Origin: Cladophialophora immunda
Lineage: Eukaryota; Ascomycota; Eurotiomycetes; Chaetothyriales; Herpotrichiellaceae
DNA: 64,000 bases
NCBI RefSeq assembly: GCF_000835495.1
Contig: NW_015622544.1
Location: 3,500,855 to 3,564,854, forward strand
Direction: 5' to 3'
Shown: piece after piece, positions 28,111 to 37,962 of the stretch
Position numbering within the stretch: position 1 is the first letter of the stretch
How the letters are laid out: each line of letters opens with the position of its first letter
Program-made: the position numbers and the translations under genes
Notes under the pieces: generated by a model
Databases searched by the model: none
The model's input: only the letters and a program-made list of their open reading frames with translations
What the model was told of the DNA's origin: nothing

Positions 28111-31100
28111 TTAATGGGCGGATCTGACCGTCCGCGCCCTGAGGAACTGTTCATCATCGAAAACCTGAGCGACAGGATCGAGTTCACAATCGGAATAGGT
28201 TGCACCTCTCTTAGCAACCTTTGCCGGGCTCGAGCTGCTGCCCTCCCGTCTCATTCGGTCTAACTGCCGCCGGTGCCATGGGCGCATAAAAGCCGCCGGG
28301 TTCACCTCCGGTCTCAATCGGTTACGATACCGATCCCACTGCTCTGGACGGGTCAAGGGAGGGAACAGAGTCGCTCGATTTGAAGCCCCTCGAACTGGTC
28401 GCCATCCGATCTGACAGTCCCCCTCCTGTACGCGAATTGGAACAGGCTCACCATTGGACAAAGTCACTTCACTATCATCCTGAGGCCAATAAAAGAGGAT
28501 GCAACTAAGGGTCGAAGGGTTCGAGAAGGTGAGGTGCGATCCCAACTCATCGGAAACAGGATTGGTCAGGTAGGGTTTCAACTTTGCGTCGTTTGAGGCC
28601 ACAAAACTCCAGTCCCCAATGTCAACAGCAAGGACAGCGTCCTCCCGACTAATGTCGTGGGGATTCGGGCTTTGAAACCTTTCAGGTAGCATAACTCGGG
28701 GGACTGTCGGATGAGGTAATAAGAAAGAGATTCCAAAGTGAAGGTTGGCTGGAGGGTCACATGAAGGCTCATTGGTGTCTTCCTCCAGTGGCAGCCATGG
28801 ACGCTTCCGGTGAACTTCACGCACTTCCGCTGAAGATTGATTTGGGGTCGACAGCTCCGTCTTTGAGCTCGGTCTGGACGCGAGCATCCCACCGTTGGAT
28901 CGAAAACTGGCAACAAAAACAGCTAGAAACCGATGCATTGTGACCGGCGACGATCCCGTAGCTGGAGGCTCTTCGAAGAGATAGAGTCCCCTACGCTTCA
29001 AAAATTCCGAAGCGGTCATAAGTTGATTTGGAAGGTCCAGCACCTGTGCCAGTTCTTGCTTTTCAAATCCGAAGACGCTAGGATGGAGGGAAGCTGACTG
29101 GAGCTGCTCATTCACCGATGCTCTTGACGTCCCATGGAGAATCACTTCCGAGCAAGCGAGACGCAAATAGGCGAAAAGTGCTTCCCTGGAGACTGAGCTG
29201 CATGGAAGGTCAGCGGCAGCCGATCCATCCTGCGCTTCAATTTGTGCCTCAGCGGCGAAGGTCAAATGGGAGAAGCAATGATCTCTGACGTAACCGAGAA
29301 CGAATGATACCGAAGGAGGGCACCATGTTTTGGCAGGAATCAGAGCATCCAGAACGTTGTCATCGGAAGGATCTCCGCTTTCGTTTTGACCGTGCCGATG
29401 TCGTGTGAAGTCGGTCTGTATTCCTATGAGTCCTTTGAATGCGGCGCGGACCATTACGGAGTGGCTTTCGGCGGCAAAAGCCTTAGTGGAAGACACGTTC
29501 AGCACGAATAGGCCCTCTCCGAGGAAGAATTCCCGTACCGATTCGTGTATCACTTGGACCCTGCAAGAGAGGCCTCCATACGAATTGAATAACGTGTCCC
29601 TCTCCACAACCTCAATTAGACCCCCGGAGGCGTGTATCAAGCGCTTCCTGAATTGTCCGAGGTTTTCTGATGACAGTCTAATGGTATCCAAAGACCACTT
29701 CGTATTCGCATTTGCAAGAAGGAGAGCAGAGTGGAGTTCGTCTGCTGAAAGCGGTCGTAGAGAGCCGAGCACGAGCAGGGCGATGTCATGCAGGTCCTTT
29801 CGTTGTTCCTGTGTAAAAGTTGTATCGGTAAAGATTTTCAGAAAGTATTGGCCCAAGCTGCTTGGTATACTCTGAAGGATCGAAACCAGATCGTCTACGT
29901 CTCTGCCGGCATCGAAGGCCTGCATCAGCTTCTTGGCCGCCAATGACGCCCACAAGAAGACCCCTTGAGCCCGGGATATGACGTCCTCGCTAAGTGACCG
30001 TAGTCTCTCATCCAAGTGTAGAGGAAATATGTTTCGAACGTGCTCGCGGATGTCCTGGGAATTTTGGTCACTCACAATCAGCTCTATCGCTTGTACTGCG
30101 CGCAAGCTGATGTTTGGATAAAAGCGGCTACTCCAGCAGATCCTCAGTTTGCTTTGATCCCGAGGTTTCTGAATGGATTTTTCGAATCGTCGAATCACCT
30201 CGAGCACCTCTGAATCTGAGCATTCGTCAAGCGCATCGACAAATACCTCAATGTCCTTTTTCTGAGGTTGCTCGAGCTCCTTGTGGAATAAATCTGCGAG
30301 TTCTTCAGTCCGCCAGCGGACGGTACCGGTGCGAGATTCCTTCTCAAGGTAATAAGCGAGAACGGCGCATAGAGTTGCCGGATGCAGACGCATCATGCTC
30401 TGCGTCAGTGTACGATACAGAGCCTCTGGAGACTTTTCCATTGGCGAGCCTCGACCATTAAAGAAAAACCGTAGTAGAATGGTAGACGAGTCATCAAGGT
30501 CTTTTTCGCGGCGTTTGAAGAGGCTCTTCATCAAAATCGATTTTCCTGAACCAGGCTTGCCTGGGCTAAGGGTCAAACTTGAATAGCTTGCAATAATAAA
30601 AAGGAAACTTACCTTTGAGCCAGAGCAGCGGCTTCTGATTTGAGTGCCAGCTTTCGAACTCTGGTGCATCATATATCCAAAGACAGGTTTCGTCGTCGGG
30701 TGCAGCAATGATTTCTTCTCTGGCCATTATATCGTCGAAGCCAAGCGACTTGTAGCACCGCGCAACAGCACCATAGTAGGTATCTCGAAGTCGTTCCTCA
30801 GCTTTGTCTGTCGCCTTGACTGTCTCTTTGTCCACCGCGTCGCGGTGCTCCCATAGGAATTTCGCGCTATCCGTTATGCTAAGCAAACGCGCACATTGCA
30901 ACATTGCCTTTCGAGTGCGATCATCATTTGGTACCTCGGCAAGTTGAAGAAGGACATCGAGAAAAGGTGCATAGGGCCCTGCCTGGGCTTCTTTGACACG
31001 TCGCAGGGCTGCTTTGCTTTCTAATCTTTGACAAGAGTCCCGATTTCGAGTGTTGGTGAGGGATTCGCTTGTAGAAGACTTTTCGATCTCTTCGTCAAGC

Positions 31101-31777
31101 CGCTTCCATGCATTAGCACCTTCACCATATATCAGGGGCAAAAAGACCCCGAAAATCCCCAACATGCAGTAGGCCTTATCTTCGATCCTCTTCGTATTGC
31201 GCCTTGCTACCCATCGCTTTCGCTCACTTACGGCAAAGTCAGAAAGGGGGTTGCCGCGAAGGGCTGCAACTGGGATACCAGTAGATCTGTGGATCTGGAG
31301 TTCGAGGCTTTCTTTATCTCCTAGAAACATTCCTTCGTGCGAGTAGAACTCGACCAATTTCGGCGCAAGCAGCTCCTGAAGCGTCCAGCCTCGACGAAAC
31401 CATCTGCTGGTTTCGAAGTTTGACACCCAGGTCTGCATGGATACGTCTGACAGGTATACATAGCACTTAGCCGCATCCTGATACCATTGATACATCGAAT
31501 TGATGGCTTCCGCGAGTTCAGTCCAGTTGGCTTTGTTGATACAACAGGTATCCACCCAGACATAATCTATTCCGTCCCTGCCGGCTCTATCGGCGCAAAA
31601 GCGTAGCTTCTTGTATCCGGCTTTGGTGGCACCAAGGCCATTTTTCATCTCATCATATGTTATCTCTTCGTCGTCCCTGCCCCAAGTATGAGAAAGAACA
31701 GCGTAGCGGGACGGTGGAGGGTTCAAGTTCTCCGCGAGAGTCAGCTGGCCATTGTGGCCGACTTTGAGAAAGTGCAT
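28111..31777 (-). CDS. HET-domain NACHT protein (fungal NLR), two exons
   Basis: Predicted NLR-type recognition protein of 1204 residues. Exon 1 (31777-30613) encodes the heterokaryon-incompatibility (HET) domain: YAVLSHTWG near residue 26, IDYVWVDTCCIN near 70, and RGWTLQELLAP near 128. The intron at 30612-30561 (52 nt, GTAAGT / CCCAG) splits the Walker A region and joins LLWLKG to KPGSGKS, giving a P-loop at about 389-396. NACHT motifs follow: EVFVDALDECSD (Walker B), SSRFYPN and ISRAQGVFLWASL. HET domains trigger cell death when NLRs detect non-self. The remaining 450 residues show no ankyrin, WD40 or TPR repeats; the C-terminal part (GWRPVRGASNR, PWHRRQLDRMRR) is unassigned. Without the splice the P-loop would be lost, which supports one gene rather than two. 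Confidence 0.85.
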
Positions 31778-32506
31778 AGCAGATGGCTCAAGGATCTATG
31801 AGGGAGGTGGAGTGGTCGCCGAGCGTAGGAGTGGGTCGCATAGCAGGGTGGGTGGCTGCGCGTCGCATACTCCGCATGTCGCAGCAGGCTCGCAAGAGAA
31901 AGTGCAAACCCACAGCTCAGAGCAATCACCCGTGATCAAATATGTTCCGTGCATTGAACGGCTGCATGATCAGGAAAGTGATCAGGCTGGATGGGCGATG
32001 AGGGTGGTTTTGGAGGACGCAATCCGCAACAAGCCCAAGAGGGCTGCACGTGCCGGGCCAAGCTTGAGTCGCTCGACGAGGCGCAAGGCTCTGGCTCCCT
32101 CTTTCAGCCTCGCGAGTATCTCAGCCTTGCCGCCGACGAGGAATAAGACTCGTGGCCCGGTGGCAGTGAAGACGGCCATTGCACCGCTTTGACAGGGAAC
32201 AAGGGAACTCGCTGATGAAAATATCATTCGTTTCTTTCTGAATGCTTCAAACCACTTTCTGGGCAGTCTAGTACTTCTCGTAAGGACTTGAAGGTCAAGT
32301 CTATCGTTCAGACGTCGGGGAAGATAACCCCAATAAATGGCATCAAGTGACATACACATATATCGTACACAGACATCGGGTTGCAGACAAAGGCCCTGTA
32401 GACACCTAAACGCCCACGCTCGTAGAAGTTCATTGTCCTACCCATCAAACAGTGCAATTGGACGAGAACGCTTCCCCGCTGCTGTTCATTGTCATCATCA
32501 TCATCC
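31778..32506. other. Intergenic region upstream of HET-NACHT gene
   Basis: 729 bp at the right edge of the accessory island. A 125-codon minus-strand frame (31982-32359) and a 146-codon plus-strand frame overlap each other and have no recognisable domain. Nothing else seen. Confidence 0.4.
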
Positions 32507-35500
32507 TCAGGGGTACAGATATCCCTTCTCGAAATAGTTTCCATACATGTCCACCACCCCTGTTCGGCCTTTGGGCGTCGCATTTCTGATCACCTTGATC
32601 TCTCCCTTCCAGTGTCCTTCGATGAACTTCATGTCGAGGTCGTTAATCTCACCATGAATTGAGTTGCCGGAAGGAGTTTGATTCCCTTGGTTTGCTGGCG
32701 CATTTCCATTCACATGGGCGTGTGCATAAGCGAGCGAGCCTGGTCCGGCACCATGGTCAAAGCCATACCCGTACCCTCTCGGTGCCGATGACGAGCGTCC
32801 ATTGCTTTGGTTGGTCAGGCTATTCGATCTTCCTGCGCCACCGCCTCCACGACTCATGCGATACCGCGCCAATTCATCTTCGTATGCCTTCTTTCGCTCC
32901 TTTCGCCACGCAGCGACTTCCGCAATAACATCGACTTTCGGTTCCTCCTCCTCCTGCTGGACGGGGTTGGAAGTCGGGGGAAGCATCGAATCTCTTGACT
33001 GTGGGCGCAACCGGCCGTTCATAAACATAGGCGACACTGGTGCGCCTTGCATCTCGGTCAAGAAACTCCGTACGGTCCCATTCCGCTGAGACTCATTCGA
33101 GCTTCTCCGATTCCGACCCAATGGCAAATTCCTCGGGCTTCTTAGTGTCCCAGTGGAACCGCCGTAGTTCATCATGAATGGAGACAGTGTACCATACCCG
33201 TGGAGGCTTCCGTGCGGGCTGCTCGAACCACTGTCTGTTGGATTATCCTCGGGGCCCAGCAAAATCTTATCATCAAAATGCGCAGTTGGGAAATACTTCT
33301 CTGGATCATGCTGATAAATCCCACACTCGGCCTGCTCTTCGCCTTCTTCTCCGAAGAAGCTGAAGTCGTTCTCAGCGGCGGACCAAAGATTCTCGCTATC
33401 ACGATCACCTGTCGAGGATTTGCTCATGCTGATGCGCTGACGAGAATGCTGCCATCTGCGCTGCTCGTTCGCATTCTGATTCGTGGGATCCTCCATCTCG
33501 AGAATGATTGTGCGAAGAGCAAAGAGCGACCGTGCATGTTCCAATTCGGCGATATGGCGCGCCCGACCGGGTGGGAGAGAATAGTCCGTCCTCGCGAGGA
33601 GGCGAGCAAGTGCGGCTTCATCGGCGCAAGCGGAAACGAAGGCCTTGAGTGCAGGGATCACAGGGGAAGATTTCGGCACTGTGATAGGCACATCGGTGAG
33701 GATCAAGGTTCTCAGGTTGGGAAGCACTGCGGGATGAAGACTGGTCAGGTTTTGCACCGTCACCTTAGGGACATCTGAACCCGAGTGGGCCATCTTAAAA
33801 GACAATCCTGGAGGTCTCTTGGCTAGCAGTGCTTCTATCCGAGCCTGCCGGTGGTGCAGTGCTGCTGGAGTTATTGAGAGAGATGCATTCGGTTGTGGCA
33901 TCGGCGCCGCTGTGGGCGCTGGGGTCGGGCTCTCTGCCTTGACTGGAGCGGACGTTGGCGCAGGCTTAGTCTTTGGTGTAGCTGGCGCTACCAATGGTTG
34001 AAAGGTCATGTTATTCGGGTGAGGCGTCATGGGAGACACTGGAGAGAGAATCGATCTCGTGGTACTGTGCGTCCCTGTCTCGTCAGAAACCTCCGAGTCA
34101 GCGACCGTAGCACGATCTTCGTTCTCCTGATCGTTCGCGGCACCATTGACTACCTCTGGAGCAAAAGGACCTTCGCCTCTGATCGGACTGTGATTTTCGA
34201 TGACAGGGCTGGATACCTCTGGCTTCTCCCCAATTGGAGGGCTGAGGGCAAAATATATTACATCGCCGATCAGTTCCGCTCGTGGTGGTGCCGGGGTGGC
34301 ATCTAGTTCGAAAATTTGATCGGGGACCGGCATCTCTACCGCGTAATGGGCAGGAGCCGGAGCCTCTATTATTTGCCTCTCTTGAGCAGGGAGCTCTGCA
34401 GCAAGCGGCTCAGACCCTGCAAGTTCGACCGAAGATGCCTTTGGCTTAACCACCGCCGCGCCCGGGTCGAACTTGGCCGTGACCAACGTATGGTCAACGC
34501 GAAGATAAGTCAGATTCTTGCTGGCGGACCTTGCCAGCACCGGGATAAGCTTCTCAGCACCTGGGAAGCGGACTTCATCAATATAGCCTGTTGGGGAAGA
34601 AAGCGACTGGGTCCTGGCAATGGTCTTGACCGCGTCGACTGAACCTCCATCGAGAATGTGGAGGCGTTCCGACTTCAGGAGGCTGGATAGGCCTTCGACA
34701 GATAGCCGATTGCCTGAAATGTAGAGATGGGTCAGGCCCCGATGAGGAATGTCCTCAAAAGCCAGTCTTCCGGTGAGGGGCCTGGTAAGTTGTTTGAGCA
34801 ACTCGTGGTCGAGTTCTTCGCTCCGGAGCGTATCTAGACTGAAGAAGTCTGGCCCAGGTGCCATGCCGACCGGCCAATCTTCTACGTTGAGATGTCTTGA
34901 TTGTGCAGCATCCGCAGGGAGAAAGCATGCTTGCATCAATGATCGCACGGCCATGTCGGTCAAAAGGTTGTCTCGGAGGTCGAGCAAACGGACGCGAATC
35001 CCAATCGCATTGGCCAGGACCTCGGCCTCTCCATCTTTAAGACCAACCCCCCGCAACTTCAGAACCTGAAGATCTGGCAGATATGACAGCGCTATTAGAA
35101 CCGCAGCGTCTCGTGCGGGCGATGTGTAGGACAGGTCAAGGTAAACCAAACTCGGAAATCTCGGGAGCGCATTCGCAAGTGAGGAAGACGTCGTGTTTGG
35201 CTCACTGCAGGCCAGCAGTAATTTCAGTCCGTATGTAGGGAATATGTCTGCTTCTTCAGTCGATAATCTTCTGCCGGCGCTTGAGTTTCTCAGGGCATTC
35301 AGGCTGTGATGATCAAAGAACGGCAGCTTCGTGACAACGAGACTTTGGAGGTTGGGAAGGAATTCGAGGACGTCGCGCAACCAGGTAGGATTTGGACCGC
35401 CATAGATCTCGCTAAGAGCAGGCGGAAGATGTAGCGTATGAGTGAGACTTCTCACACTTAGTCTGGCTTTGCGCAAGGTTCGCTTGAAACGGGTGAGGGC

Positions 35501-35695
35501 GACGTAGACGGCGTCGTTCTCAATGCCAAAGTGGGAAGCAGGATCGCCCCAAAGGAATGGCACGAAGATAGAGTACCACTTCCGCGACACCAGGCATGCT
35601 GAGCACAGATCGCTGGAGGAGATCCAGGGCGCAATAATGGTCCATGCCTCGCGACTGACTGCGCTTTCGTAGGATGGAGGAACATCGGGTTTCAT
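32507..35695 (-). CDS. F-box and leucine-rich-repeat protein
   Basis: A 1062-residue single-exon protein. Residues 15-50 form an F-box-like segment (EAWTIIAPWISSSDLCSACL, then VSRKWYSIFVPFLW). Leucine-rich repeats run from about 85 to 400, e.g. LPNLQSLVVTKLPF, LPDLQVLKLRGVGL, VRLLDLRDNLLT, LTHLYISGNRLS, and another near residue 670 (LPNLRTLILTDVPI). Between them is a disordered Pro/Ala-rich linker (APTAAPMPQPNAS). The tail is conserved in appearance: MKFIEGHWKGEIKVIRN and DMYGNYFEKGYLYP. F-box/LRR proteins usually recruit substrates to SCF ubiquitin ligases, but the Skp1-binding surface cannot be verified here. It is divergent from no close gene; the metacaspase lies upstream on the same strand. 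Confidence 0.75.
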   Translation of the reverse strand: MKPDVPPSYESAVSREAWTIIAPWISSSDLCSACLVSRKWYSIFVPFLWGDPASHFGIENDAVYVALTRFKRTLRKARLSVRSLTHTLHLPPALSEIYGGPNPTWLRDVLEFLPNLQSLVVTKLPFFDHHSLNALRNSSAGRRLSTEEADIFPTYGLKLLLACSEPNTTSSSLANALPRFPSLVYLDLSYTSPARDAAVLIALSYLPDLQVLKLRGVGLKDGEAEVLANAIGIRVRLLDLRDNLLTDMAVRSLMQACFLPADAAQSRHLNVEDWPVGMAPGPDFFSLDTLRSEELDHELLKQLTRPLTGRLAFEDIPHRGLTHLYISGNRLSVEGLSSLLKSERLHILDGGSVDAVKTIARTQSLSSPTGYIDEVRFPGAEKLIPVLARSASKNLTYLRVDHTLVTAKFDPGAAVVKPKASSVELAGSEPLAAELPAQERQIIEAPAPAHYAVEMPVPDQIFELDATPAPPRAELIGDVIYFALSPPIGEKPEVSSPVIENHSPIRGEGPFAPEVVNGAANDQENEDRATVADSEVSDETGTHSTTRSILSPVSPMTPHPNNMTFQPLVAPATPKTKPAPTSAPVKAESPTPAPTAAPMPQPNASLSITPAALHHRQARIEALLAKRPPGLSFKMAHSGSDVPKVTVQNLTSLHPAVLPNLRTLILTDVPITVPKSSPVIPALKAFVSACADEAALARLLARTDYSLPPGRARHIAELEHARSLFALRTIILEMEDPTNQNANEQRRWQHSRQRISMSKSSTGDRDSENLWSAAENDFSFFGEEGEEQAECGIYQHDPEKYFPTAHFDDKILLGPEDNPTDSGSSSPHGSLHGYGTLSPFMMNYGGSTGTLRSPRNLPLGRNRRSSNESQRNGTVRSFLTEMQGAPVSPMFMNGRLRPQSRDSMLPPTSNPVQQEEEEPKVDVIAEVAAWRKERKKAYEDELARYRMSRGGGGAGRSNSLTNQSNGRSSSAPRGYGYGFDHGAGPGSLAYAHAHVNGNAPANQGNQTPSGNSIHGEINDLDMKFIEGHWKGEIKVIRNATPKGRTGVVDMYGNYFEKGYLYP

Positions 35696-36529
35696 GGCGG
35701 CGGAGAAGCGGTTTCAGTGCGTGTCATTGTGGGTAACGCACCGCGCAGGATAGAAGGCTTCGAAGACGAAAAATGGGCAACAGGCAGAGATACACCTGGG
35801 TATATACCAAGAATACCAAGAATTTGGAAGAAGCGGCGCCAGGATCGTGAACGCAGTCTGAATGGGTGTCGAGAGACAGGACGAATGACGGTCCCGGCGC
35901 CGGTACGTCGCACCGTCGCATCATCGTGGCAATGAGGTGCCTTGGTCGGGGACGTTGCGGCACGTGCAGGATTTCTAGAAGGCATCCAGGCATGGAGGGG
36001 GCCTGAGCATGCCTAGAAATAGACTAGCCCACTGCAAGTGCGGGAGAGGTCCAAGGGTCAGTTGGGGCACCAATGACGCCCGACAGGTGCCTCGGATGAC
36101 TCTATCCAGGCCCAAACTTGGGGGGAGGGGGCACATCATTGCCAACCCCCAAGTCACAGGCACATCATTAGCCTTGGGTCATTTCCCTGCCGATCCATCT
36201 TGAGGGCTTCGGCTTTGACGGCTGTCTACACAGTTACTGGAGCCTTTATTCGCGCATGATTCTGCGACATTTGCGAATACGATCATAGCGAGGCAATGAG
36301 AGCCGATCGTCACGACAACAGACGTTGAACCGCAACTTTTCATTTTCCTACATTATTTGCAGGCCCAGACCAATATTCGAGTGCGTCTATCGAGCACCTT
36401 TCCAGCCTCGTCCAAACAAATCCATGTCATGCTGTACAAGAAGAGCGCCCTGTTGCGCTTCGGCCGCCAACCGAGTGGGAAAAATCAACAAGGGGCTCCC
36501 ATGACTCCCTGGGTATCAATATCATTCGT
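35696..36529. other. Intergenic region between metacaspase and F-box gene
   Basis: 834 bp between two minus-strand genes: the F-box gene promoter and the metacaspase 3' end. A short imperfect duplication (GCACATCATT at about 36130 and 36169) is present. No further gene is supported. Confidence 0.4.
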
Positions 36530-37962
36530 TTACATCACATAGAGGAGGTCAGTGTCTGCAAATCCAAAGTCAGTTAAGAGTGCGACGGAGAGGTGATGAA
36601 TGGGGACTTACTCAGTGGGTGAGAACAGCTCAACTGAGGCTTCTGGGTGTACTTTGTAGCCAATTCGTCGCGAATGCTGTTCAGCAGTTGGACGTAGCTC
36701 TGGTGGGGATTCTTCTTCAGAGACGTCACAAAAGCCCAGCTCATGGCTCCCGTGGCTTCGCCTCCAATATTCGCATCCTGACTAGTTTGTTCGTCTTTGC
36801 TGCCAGACCACATGATCACGTCGGCAGGGCTAGTCTTGGTCTGCTTGTTCCGTTCGTACGTGGCGTTTCCATTGGCAGCCCTCTTGAACAACCCCATCGC
36901 CGATGAGGCCATGCCGCTCAAGTCGCCACGAGCATAGGACGAAACAATCGACAAAAGGCCTTGACCGGCTTCCTTGGCCAAGTTGGGCTCTTTGAGAACT
37001 CCTTGAGTCGAGTAGATATATGGAAGATCGAGGGCAGACCCGGAATGACACGAGTCGAAAATGGCGGTGAGCCGGACGCCAGGCTGTAATGGTTTGACCA
37101 TAATACGATGCATTTCGTCATCCACAATATGGCCTGCCGTCCGGAAATCCACAGGATAGATTACCTCGTCGTAGCCGTCTTCTTCGTCTCCGTCCAGATC
37201 GGGGGTCTGGCCGCCGTGACCGCTATAGTGAAAGAACAGAGAGTCATTGGGCCGAGCATCTTTGACCAGCCAGTGCATGGCTCGGAGAATGTTGGCTTTG
37301 GTAGGCTGTGACATTGGGTTCTGTTGATCGTCGGTCAAGATCACCATGTCTTCTCTGGCATACCCAAAGTTCTGGTTCAAATAGGTGGACATATTCTTGA
37401 CATCGTTGATGCATCCTCGGAGTTGACCCCTCTGACCAAAGTAGTTGATGCCTATCAGCAGTGCCTTGCGTTTTCCTGTGCAGTTGGAGTACTGGAAGCT
37501 ATATCCAGCAGGGGCTCCGTGGCCGAACTGTTGTGGTGCCGTGGGAGGTGGAGGAGGGGCTTGCTGGTTGCCTTGCGCGAAAGAATTGTTTGCATAAGAA
37601 GGCATGCCTGGTCGTGGGCCTGTACAAGGTAAGCAATGTGGTTTCACGCTGGAACTTGAACCTAGTATACCTGGATATCCGTTTGGCTGAGGAGGAGGAG
37701 ATCCATACCCGCCATACCCGCCTTGTTGTGGTGGAGGAGGGTTGTTGTAGCCGTAGGGAGCCACCTGCGGCGGAGGTTGACCATAACCACCGGGAGCTCC
37801 GTACCCTTGGGGAGGATATGGTTGTGGTGAGTGTGATTGAGGAGGATATCCTTGGGAATAGCCTTGGGGAGGATATGGTTGTGGTGAGTGTGATTGAGGA
37901 GGGTAGCCGTAGCCACCGTGCTGTTGCGCACCGTAACCGCCAGAGCCAGGATAGAAAGACAT
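36530..37962 (-). CDS. MCA1: Metacaspase, three exons
   Basis: Calcium-dependent cysteine protease of clan CD, which cleaves after Arg/Lys and acts in stress response and protein quality control. Exons read as 37962-37671, 37619-36612 and 36555-36530, giving 441 residues. The last 26-nt exon supplies the conserved end NTDLLYVM after QLSCSHPL. The prodomain (1-140) is rich in Gly, Tyr, Pro and Gln and contains a duplicated 19-residue unit. The catalytic dyad is H232 (HYSGHGGQ) and C288 (FDSCHSGS). The first intron (37670-37620) is 51 nt, in frame and free of stops, so a retained form would add 17 residues (starting ILGSSSS). The start [11 protein letters not shown] is the usual fungal metacaspase beginning. 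Confidence 0.92.
37805..37905 (-). repeat. Direct repeat inside metacaspase prodomain
   Basis: Two near-identical copies with a 57-bp period (19 codons) starting at 37805 and 37862 on the plus strand. They encode the repeated [20 protein letters not shown] unit. Confidence 0.8.

Noticed and set aside
28111..31777. Two separate genes (HET protein and NACHT protein)
   Set aside because: The frames overlap around an intron with good splice signals, and joining them restores the P-loop GKPGSGKS.
31982..32359. 125-codon minus-strand frame upstream of the HET-NACHT gene
   Set aside because: No domain and overlapped by an unrelated plus-strand frame of similar length.
37622..37670. Treating the metacaspase first intron as coding
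   Set aside because: GT-AG borders are good and the 17 residues it would add do not resemble the repeat-rich prodomain; kept only as a possible retained form.
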